DNA from: Membranipora membranacea
Lineage: Eukaryota > Bryozoa > Gymnolaemata > Cheilostomatida > Membraniporidae
Reading direction: 5' to 3'
DNA: 64,000 nucleotides
NCBI GenBank assembly: GCA_914767715.1
Contig: OU612065.1
Span: 7,936,001-8,000,000 of the forward strand
Shown here: piece by piece, positions 56,801-64,000 of the stretch
How the letters are laid out: every line of letters begins with the position of its first letter
Numbering within the stretch: the first letter of the stretch is position 1
Notes under the pieces: generated by a model
Database searches by the model: none
Told to the model about the DNA's origin: nothing
What the model saw: the letters and a program-made list of their open reading frames with translations, nothing else
Program-made: the position numbers and the translations under genes

Positions 56801-59800
56801 GGAATAGGTAGGCTGAGAGAGGCCAACTTCTAGATCCTCAGGATTCCTGTAGGCAAGCAGACCGCTGTCAATATCTTGCTGAGTGAATGTTGTTACAGAA
56901 ACACCCTCATCGGATATGTACTCAATGATACCGTACTCGACAGGCAGCGGATGAGTGATGTCATATACTATCTGTGTGGGCCGAGTATCAGCATCAACAA
57001 ACGACAGGTGTGCTGGAGTCAACTTAACAGTCTCACCTTCAAATGCCTAGAAACAGAGAACAATGAGAGGTTCATAGATCATCTATACTTAAATTTTGGC
57101 TGTTAAACAACTTTTTGCAATATATACATCAGTGTCTCAAAAATTTTAATTTAGGCTAGTAGTAGGCATATACTCTCTTCCATCCTATGTAAGAACCAAA
57201 CTGCTGGCGGGCATTTTATGAAAGCTGTCATTCTGTGAAATTTAGCTAACAATGTCTATTGTTCAAAGGTGTAGTATTACATAGCATCGTGGGATTGTCA
57301 CACAACAACCTAAGCTTTCTTCAACAGTCATACTCTGACAACTTACGGTTAACCCAAGGCTGCACCCTGGAGCTAATGTTGGTGCGTTGTACACTTCAGC
57401 AGGTAAGATGTTAACGGTAAATATTTGATCGGCCAATATTTCTATTGTGTCTTTAAATGTAACCTGAAACAAAATAAGACAACTCCAGATATAGGTCAGG
57501 TAAAAAAACTGTAGTGGCTTTTACTATTTCTATCATTTTGCACTGCATAATTTCAAATAATGTGATCAAACAAGATTATCAAGTAGTGGTCACATTCAAA
57601 CTTACCCTTAGTAAAAATAAATTGCTAGATCTGCTATCTCTATATGCATTGTGGCCGGTTCCATGTCATTAACGTATTGATATAACCCAAGGGCAAACTG
57701 ATTCCAGCTCTTCACAAAGATAGCGAAGAGATATGTGTAACAATAGGGGTGTTGTAAAAAAACAAATATCAACAAGACTCTTCTCCCATTGTTTGAAATT
57801 AACCTCAGGGTTTGAACCCTCTTGAAGTTTGCACTATAAATATGAAACAATGACAAACAAACTGAAAATTAACACCGCTCTTATGAGATCAAATTGTTTT
57901 TGGACTTGTTTAATGTTATGCAAACTTTCAAGACAATGTACTGAGATTAATACTTAAATCCGATTAACTATGCCGATCTATGGCAACTATATTATCTGAT
58001 GCCAAAAAGCTGTGACTTGTTGGTACGTTTGAGTTTAGCATGTGAAATATGTCTTATCAGATTAATGAAGCCGGATGATCATAATGATACATCATGTTTC
58101 ATCCATCTAATTGTCATAAAAGCTGGAATCCTTTGACTTTGCGACTTTGATAAGCAATGACATCACTCATTTTTACAGCCCATACCTGAAATGTGAAGGT
58201 ATCGGTGGTGACTTGAGTATCCTCAGACTGATGCTGATAGAATATGTATCCTTCGTTTATGTCAGATTGTCTGAAATCTGTAACCTGTTGGTACACAGTA
58301 CCATCCGGCAGCGCTGTCCAACCAGCATTCAAACCATCAGCTGTCTGAGGTACGATCATCAACACAGCACCTGTAAACAGTCCCATAAATCAGACATCAT
58401 CTCAGGCAAAACTACTGCTCCGGGTTCGCACATTGCATTTTGACATAAGTTATCGCCATTGAGGGAACATATTGAGCAATTGAGCTTGGTGTCTCATTCA
58501 TTATTGATTAATATGCATTTCAGGTTGTGACGCTAACTTATGACTGATTCTTCCAAATTAACAATTCTGCTGAAGTTGGAAAATATGGCAAGATCTAAAC
58601 AGATGTCGATACACAGTCACAGAGCATAAAGAGGCCTTGGCTGATCAATGGCAGGGAATGCTGATAATGATCACAGCTGAGGTGCTCAACGTGACATTGT
58701 GAATGAGAGTGTTGTCCTAATGATTCGCAGGTGCAGCCGGACACATTAAACTTTTTCGTTTTTGATTACATAAATATAATAGAGTGATATGATTTATGCA
58801 CGAATCATACTGAGTTTTGCTACAGAGTACTTAATTGATTACTTGCGATTACTCATTAGACAAATTTTAATTCACGCTGAGACAATAGATTCAACAAGAC
58901 AAGGGCACAAATAACGGGCCAGTCTTGTTTCTTTATGACAATCATCCGGTGTTATAAGGTGCAGAAAATATATCACAATAAACAGTTGTATCATGGCCAA
59001 CCTTTTATTATTATGTGTAAGTGAGATGAATTTGCTGCCGCAGAGTTGTTATGATATGAGGTCAAGTCAACATACCGCAATATGTTATAATTTGGGTAGT
59101 GATGTCTTAGGTTCCAGGCTCGGAACCCACACAGTGAAATGACAGACTTTTGCAATGAAATGCAAAATGAGAAATTTTGATATCTTGCCAGGCCTTGTAC
59201 AAAAGTCCAAAAAGTTCAAGTTTTGCTTGGGCAACAATACAGCTCATATTTCAAAAAACCCAAGGCTTTATCCCTGTGACTTAAAAGTTTGAAATAACAT
59301 CATTTGTTATGAATAAGTAACCAAGCTTGAAATCTTAGAGAATATCTGCAATGCACACGGCTAGGAATTTAAAATAAAAGCAAAGATAGCACATAGTCTA
59401 GTAACGTTATGCATACCAGCAGTAGGCTGCCGGGATATCATGTATTCTAGTTTGTGTGCAGTATCTTCTTCTCCAGCCTCGTAGAGAAGATTATCTAGAG
59501 TTATCATACTCTGTAGTCCAAACTCAATAAGTAGTGGTGCGTTGTTCACCATCGCTAGAGTGTCACTCGACTAAAACATAAGCACAGCAATATTGCAATG
59601 ATATTAGCATCATTCATGCCACCTAATGGCTAAATCCCTTTCTCACATTTTGAAATTATGTTTTGTGGTAGAGAAAAAAAATGCAGTAGATAATATTGAG
59701 TTATTGAAAACACAAGGTCTGTATGTTTTCTCATACCTGCACATTGATAGGTAAAAGTACATTCTGCAGACCAGATTGATCACTAGCCTGGATAAGCGCA

Positions 59801-62800
59801 AAGTCATCATCTCCTGCGCTGCCATCGTGCTGATAGGATAACCCATCAGACAGCTCCAGATAGCTGAACTCTTTGTGACCGTCGTGTAGGACACCGTGTT
59901 CAGGACCTGATCGAAGTGTAAGTTTCATATAATCAACCTCTTATGGTAGAGTAAAGACATCAATCGGATATAACCATAGGTACCGGGTGGTGCATTTTAA
60001 AAGCTTTAGAATAAGCATTGCTAAGTTTTTAAATGATTACACTGCACACCACAAAGCAAAAATAAACGCGAAACAAGGGTCACTTCTATTGAAATAAAAA
60101 TGTGAGTAAAATAAGCAGAGATACTACATCTAAAGTAAGATTGAAAACCCAGAGCCTACTACAACGAAAAAGCAAGAACTAAAATTCTTCTAGGAAGGGA
60201 TCCCAACTCTGCAATGATTTACATGCATGTAGGTCGATCAAAGGGATTCCTGACAATTCAGAAGTGCATTTGGCTGGGATATGTTCTAATACTGTGATAA
60301 TCAGGGAAGGAGGGACAGGGCGATAGCTAGAGGGACCCTAGATTGACAAGATTTCATTGTTCCTACCTTGTATTACTCTTAATCGTACATCAGCGATGGA
60401 ATTAGCCGTGATTTGTATGTTAGCAGTTGAAATGACGGTGCTTCCCCGCCTGGTTACAAACACATCTGAGATAATGTTAACACTCAGGCTATCAGGGCTA
60501 GTTGTATCTACATTAGAAATGCGGTGCTTGTGCAAGAGAAGAGAAAAATACTCATCAATAAAAAAAAGTTTACACACATTGAGAAAACAGGTGAGAAAAA
60601 AGGCATGTGATCTTTTAAAATCACCTGGAAAAGAAACTTGAGTATGTAGTATATGGTAGTGTGAGACAATTGCAAAAAATTGTATTCACATTGCCCGGAA
60701 CGTTGCTTGGGTCAGGAGTAGCAATTTATATAAGCTGAAGCCAATTATGATTTTGATAAAAGATTAAAGGGCAACCAAGGTTTCAAACAACTTCTCATTG
60801 ATGGCCATTGATTAATAGCAGATTGCACCTTCTGCATGGGGAAAAAGACAAAATATAATTCGGATGATTATTCAGCCAGAATTCTTGTGAAGCATTTCTT
60901 CCATCAGGTACTCAAACTCAGCTAAAAGAGAATACCACATAGCAGTTTCCTGTTCCTGTTACTATTTAGCCTGTGCTCTATAATTATTACAGCAAAGTCT
61001 TGGAACCTCCCCTAAACTGAAGTGTTACCCATCTTAGAGTCAGCAACTACTTTGAGTTTTGCATCGCGTAATGCACAAAGCTGATGCTGCCCAGCACATT
61101 ATTTGCTACTCATTAATGCATTGCTGCGAAACCTTGGTTGCCCTTTAAGCAAAAACTAAAAAACTAATGAAAATCATGTGGTCCAATCAGAATTGTAGGC
61201 AGCTTGTAAACAAGGATGTACCAAAACACTATGTGTAAATCATAAGCAGTTATAATACCGCGGCGGTATCCAAGGCAGCAAAAATTGAAGCACCAGCTAA
61301 CCAAATATTTTTTGTGAGGTTTTTTATGGGTTTTAGATCACACATATTATAATATAAGATAGGCTAAGTAAGTAGGAGTAGCTCCGGTAAATTTGGCTTA
61401 TCTAATAATCGATACAAAAGCTTGCAATGGGTTTTCAAGTAGATCAGGACTACTTTACTTTAGCTCCGCTTTATTTTGGTTGCTGTGTTTTGATTAAACT
61501 CAGCTGGGTATCTCTGATTAAAATGCATTATGAAGGCGCACTTCTCAAGTTTCGCTAAAAATGTGCGCATAAAACATGGATCTCAAAATTAAGCAAATTT
61601 GAACTCGCATCACAAAGGCCGAGTTTAAGTTTGTATCAACAGTTAACACATCAGTCTACAAAGTTTGGCTAAATACCTTAGGCTTGTGTACAATATCAGT
61701 TTATTTTGTCTTGTGTCAAATGGTAATTATGTTTTTGGCTTGAAAAGCAATTCAATTTCAAAAGACTAGGGTTATTTTTCTGAAATGTATACTGAAGTTT
61801 AGCCTCCAGCCACTTTACGAGTGAATCCAGAATATGGGGCTGATGAATATGATTGCCTCCCTATGAATTTGTCAGTGATACATGAAGCCTGACAGATGAA
61901 AATAAACTACAACCCAGATGATCCTAACAATTTCAGACAGCACTGCAATATTTTTGCATAAGGAACTAAAAAGACAAACTTAATAATTAAATTTTGAAAA
62001 TCTTTACGATCAGATGTAACAGTTATCTACAGTGGCCTCGAAATGGAACAGAGAGAGCGGGCTTACAACCCATTTGATTTTAGACTCAAACCACCGCATG
62101 CTTCAATATAAAGATACGGGAAAGGGGAATCACTTCGGGTGTTTGCATTCAGGAACAACCTATTGAGCAAAATGCAGGTATTAAATATAATTTTTATAGG
62201 ATTTATGAGTTACGGATAGCCAGAGGGGTCACTTCATAGTCAAGGAGAACCGGAATTTTTTCAATCGGATAGTCAGAAGTTGAGATAGTAAAGAGATTAC
62301 TAACTGTACTCACTACTGGCAGGACAACTATTCTCATAACACTGAGTCTCTCCATTCTTACAGAGGCACACCTTACAGGTGTTAACCTCCCATACCTCAA
62401 ACATCTACAACAAAAATAAGACATCCATCCAACGATTAGCGCGCATTTACCTAAGCTTACTGTAGAAAGCCTGTTACCCATTACAAAGAATTGTTCAGAA
62501 ACATATTGGTTGACATCGGTGGCAGGATACTTGTTCTTGTTCTCCATCAAAAGGTAAAAAATACGCACAAGTAGATTTCGCCTATAGCTAGAGTATGCCA
62601 CCTAGAGTCTAAATGAAACTATCGTACATTGTTTGAGCAATGAAGGAAGCACCTGCACATTGATGATTTATTTGACTGTCATATTTATTTGCATATCTAA
62701 CCTCAGTGACATAAGCTTTGCCATCATATAGACAAGTCTCCTTTAGTTTGCATACAGGACAGCATGAGTCTTCGTTTTGATGTAGGTAGGCATTCTACAA

Positions 62801-63918
62801 AAAGGTACATATTGAAAAGATTTAGGAAGCTGTGAATCTGTGAACAGGCAACATGCGTAAGAAGAAAAAGGGGCTGTCACACCGATGTAGATTGCATCAA
62901 TAGTGTGCATGCCACCTGTTTCATGTAATCAATACGCAGTTGATCTGTGGCTTGGCAGTGGTTATGGTACCGGAAAACTGTTTACATAATACTCGAGATG
63001 TATTGTTTTATCTGCCAGGTATTTAAAATGGTTGATAAGAAAAGGGTGCACAACTTTACGCATGGGGTCAGGTCAACAAGCCACATGTTGAAACAATGCA
63101 AATAACAATAGTAATATCGTTACTCTAGGATATTTACAGACTCTCCAGATAAGACGGGTTTATCTCAATGGTCTACTACAGCAAAGAGAATACTTACAAA
63201 TCCCCTCAAAAAATTGTTACAACTTGGCTACTGTTCACTTTGAAGAAGAGACAAATCCGGGGCTTACGCAGATAGCACCGCGTCTCAAGAACACATCAAT
63301 GACTGATTGCAGGATTTCCATTTTGTTGAACAAATACTGACAGGTCTGCCAACCATTGAGTTTTACAAGCATTAACATAGGTCGAGTGTTTGTGTGCGAC
63401 TCATCGGGTCAACTATGAGTAGAACTGAGACTGACACGAGGAGAAGAGGCCTCTTAAACCATTGTAACATAGATTTAATGATTTATTACATTAATTCTCT
63501 TTCTATACATGTTCAGAGATCAACTTCATATTATAGATGCCTGAACAGCCATGGAATTAAAGGTGATATCACGAACATAATAATGTACCTGCAGATTAAA
63601 TCAGATTTACCAGGAAGGAATCAGCAACTTCAGTTCTTTGAAAGCGCCTCTCCCTTAACAAATCAGCTTATAATCCCATGTCTACAGAGTCATGATATCA
63701 TTGATCCGTATGATAATACTACTTACTGATGCACAATTAGTGAGAGAACATTGAGCTTTACTGCAGGAGATTTTACCCTCGTCACAGATACAGTATTCAC
63801 ATTTACTGACGTTCCATATCTGTCCATTATAGTAGGTGTTGTCTCCCTCGATACATGTACCAAACTCAGGGTAACAAGTCGGACAGCATTCTCCTGGCAC
63901 AACAATCGGGCGATGCAG
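41338..63918 (-). CDS. FRAS1: FRAS1/FREM-type extracellular matrix protein, 5'-incomplete
   Basis: Giant single-pass basement-membrane protein; 42 exons giving 2,837 aa are visible and all phases close. Order: VWC modules, about 11 CSPG (NG2-type) repeats, five Calx-beta domains, the C-terminal FRAS/FREM module, a basic cleavage site, a membrane helix and a short cytoplasmic tail. Vertebrate FRAS1/FREM2 have 12 CSPG and 5 Calx-beta domains and anchor epithelium to the underlying matrix. VWC modules point to FRAS1 rather than FREM2, although the C-terminal module reads very close to FREM2 as well. Fourteen furin-like repeats lie between VWC and CSPG in vertebrate FRAS1, and none were found here. 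The signal peptide and first VWC modules lie right of the window. Exon coordinates are given with each domain block. Confidence 0.94.
42118..45744 (-). other. FRAS1: FRAS/FREM-specific C-terminal module
   Basis: Exons 45661-45744, 45163-45424, 44185-44928, 43177-43602, 42809-43029, 42118-42264. The region is the most conserved part of the protein. PCDALYP and SWEVSYPVQA open the module. ISVEVPHQDGMLPLISTLP, AYYDMADVVNHCGG, SYIFAKAPTGWASLDH and LEFSFYYDTV follow, then WRATSRYSLQDYTG, IAFQQSNRPV, LYGRVYWDPKQDLESAF and IYNEGPQYGC. The block ends MPGTDGFVMSVD. Each has an obvious counterpart in FREM2/FRAS1. Its fold and exact role are not established in what I can recall. Confidence 0.93.
45859..45885. 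repeat. 12-bp perfect foldback
   Basis: Arms caatgaactccc and gggagttcattg pair exactly around a 3-base loop. It lies in a FRAS1-like intron. A similar looser foldback (caatgaact...agttcattg) occurs near 12441-12466. Confidence 0.8.
46963..46999. repeat. Small foldback with competing arms
   Basis: aactcccc at the right can pair with ggggagtt at the left, while tccaactcc can instead pair with the nearer ggagttgga. It lies in a FRAS1-like intron. Confidence 0.6.
48259..48384. repeat. Tandem duplication, period 66 bp
   Basis: Two copies of about 60 bases, each containing cttagcattgacaggttatg. They differ at several sites, in the FRAS1-like intron just before exon 48405-48528 on the + coordinate axis. 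Confidence 0.85.
50309..50356. repeat. 21-bp near-perfect hairpin with 6-base loop
   Basis: Arms 50309-50329 (taagccttgtcttgcggcc...) and 50336-50356 pair at 19 of 21 positions, plus one G:T and one mismatch, around loop ataaaa. It lies in a FRAS1-like intron. It is short-hairpin sized but has no homology I recognise to a named microRNA. Confidence 0.8.
58371..59416. other. Large FRAS1-like intron, no feature seen
   Basis: About 1.0 kb between CSPG exons on the minus strand; AT-rich, no conserved exon, repeat or RNA gene recognised. Confidence 0.5.
60768..61144. mobile_element. MITE-like element with TTAA flanks
   Basis: The ends are AGGGCAACCAAGGTTTC and its exact reverse complement, and both are flanked by TTAA (60764-60767 and 61145-61148). 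A TTAA duplication is typical of piggyBac-type elements, although a TA site is also possible because TA lies within it. The 377-base interior has no coding capacity. It lies in the 1.8 kb FRAS1-like intron between the VWC and CSPG exons. Confidence 0.75.
61149..62313. other. Rest of the VWC-CSPG intron, no feature seen
   Basis: Searched by eye on the minus strand for cysteine-rich furin-repeat or VWC-end exons; none found. Confidence 0.5.
62314..63918 (-). other. FRAS1: VWC (chordin-like cysteine-rich) modules
   Basis: Exons 63727-63918, 62702-62794, 62314-62404. The first opens with the end of one module (PGECCPTC). One full module follows: FGTCIEGDNTYYNGQIW, CEYCICDEGKISCSKAQC, closing EDSCCPVC in the next exon. 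A third module begins ETCLYDGKAYVTE, continues VNTCKVCLCKNGETQCYENS and then passes straight to CSPG sequence without its CCPxC end. VWC modules are found at the N-terminus of FRAS1. Confidence 0.88.
62795..63726. other. FRAS1-like intron between VWC exons
   Basis: About 930 bases with no recognisable exon, repeat family or RNA gene. Confidence 0.5.
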
Positions 63919-64000
63919 CTGAAAAATATTGAATGACTCATAAAAGCTATTTTGTTTTATTAGTTTTTTGTCATTCTTGTAAGGATTTATGTTTCGGTAT

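Larger units (their letters stand above)
49674..60507 (-). other. FRAS1: CSPG (NG2-type) repeat array, about 11 repeats
   Basis: Exons: 60367-60507, 59737-59906, 59417-59570, 58186-58370, 57347-57463, 56788-57046, 55774-56037, 55407-55613, 55091-55268, 54753-54915, 54462-54594, 54113-54300, 53627-53854, 53358-53537, 52935-53112, 52493-52615, 52056-52241, 51790-51914, 51276-51416, 50813-51064, 50424-50519, 50088-50235, 49674-49897 (first half). Repeats show the family pattern: a strand ending L-x-V-x-E-G, then S-D-x-D, then P-x-x-G-x-L, then FT-x-x-D-I-x-x-G-x-x-x-Y-x-H, then D-x-F-x-F-x-V-x-D. Examples are FTQQDIDSGLLAYRNPEDLE and GPEHGVLHDGHKEFSYLELS. Repeat number is a count by eye and could be 12 if one is degenerate. 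Confidence 0.9.

Noticed and set aside
57608-57856. Possible extra CSPG exon on the minus strand (NDMEPATMHIEIADL)
   Set aside because: The flanking exons 58186-58370 and 57347-57463 join in phase and complete a CSPG repeat without it, and the frame ends in a stop.
60508-62313. Hidden furin-repeat exons in the FRAS1-like gene
   Set aside because: No cysteine-spaced coding stretch with splice sites was seen by eye; a profile search would decide.

Overview
This 64 kb window is nuclear DNA of an intron-rich, AT-rich animal genome. Every protein-coding gene is split into many short exons with ordinary GT/AG introns, mostly 150 to 1,000 bases long. The gene families (SHC adaptor, MAPKAP kinase, type II BMP receptor, FRAS1/FREM matrix protein) are metazoan. 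The modest intron size, the tRNA-derived SINEs, the MITEs and the divergence from vertebrate proteins suggest an early-branching invertebrate. A sponge is plausible, but the sequence alone does not prove it. Exons were joined by reading splice sites and frame; within each model all exon phases close without a stop, so boundaries should be right to within a few bases.

Left part, 1-22.4 kb, three + strand signalling genes. The 3' end of an SHC-type adaptor (39-1084) carries the linker tyrosines and the SH2 domain. A complete MAPKAPK2/3 kinase (3142-10440, 9 exons, 348 aa) follows. A 4.9 kb intergenic stretch holds a LINE 3' end and a long palindrome. A complete BMPR2-like receptor (15361-22411, 12 exons, 785 aa) comes next.

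Middle part, 23.3-32.9 kb. VPS16, the HOPS/CORVET subunit, lies on the - strand (20 exons, 830 aa) and converges on BMPR2. One VPS16 intron contains a complete three-exon + strand gene (26945-28022, 208 aa) that resembles ciliary or sperm microtubule inner proteins.

Right part, 33-64 kb, - strand. Two SINEs sit in the 33-35 kb spacer. An SLC16/monocarboxylate-type transporter follows (35422-39904, 5 exons, 504 aa). The rest is a very large FRAS1/FREM-type basement-membrane protein (41338 to at least 63918; 42 exons, 2,837 aa in the window, N-terminus outside). It has VWC modules, about 11 CSPG repeats, 5 Calx-beta domains, the conserved FRAS/FREM C-terminal module, a basic cleavage site, one membrane helix and a PDZ-binding tail.

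Mobile and structured DNA includes a pair of closely related LINE 3' ends in opposite orientation around MAPKAPK2, both ending in a 14-bp tandem tail. There are two copies of one tRNA-derived SINE family and a third, different SINE. Three MITE-like inverted-repeat elements and an unusual number of perfect or near-perfect foldbacks lie mostly in introns. No bacterial-type operon, CRISPR array or clear virus was seen, and no wholly new system is evident. The points most worth checking are the nested gene, the FRAS1 layout without visible furin repeats, the kinase-motif changes in BMPR2, the LINE pair and the intronic hairpins.
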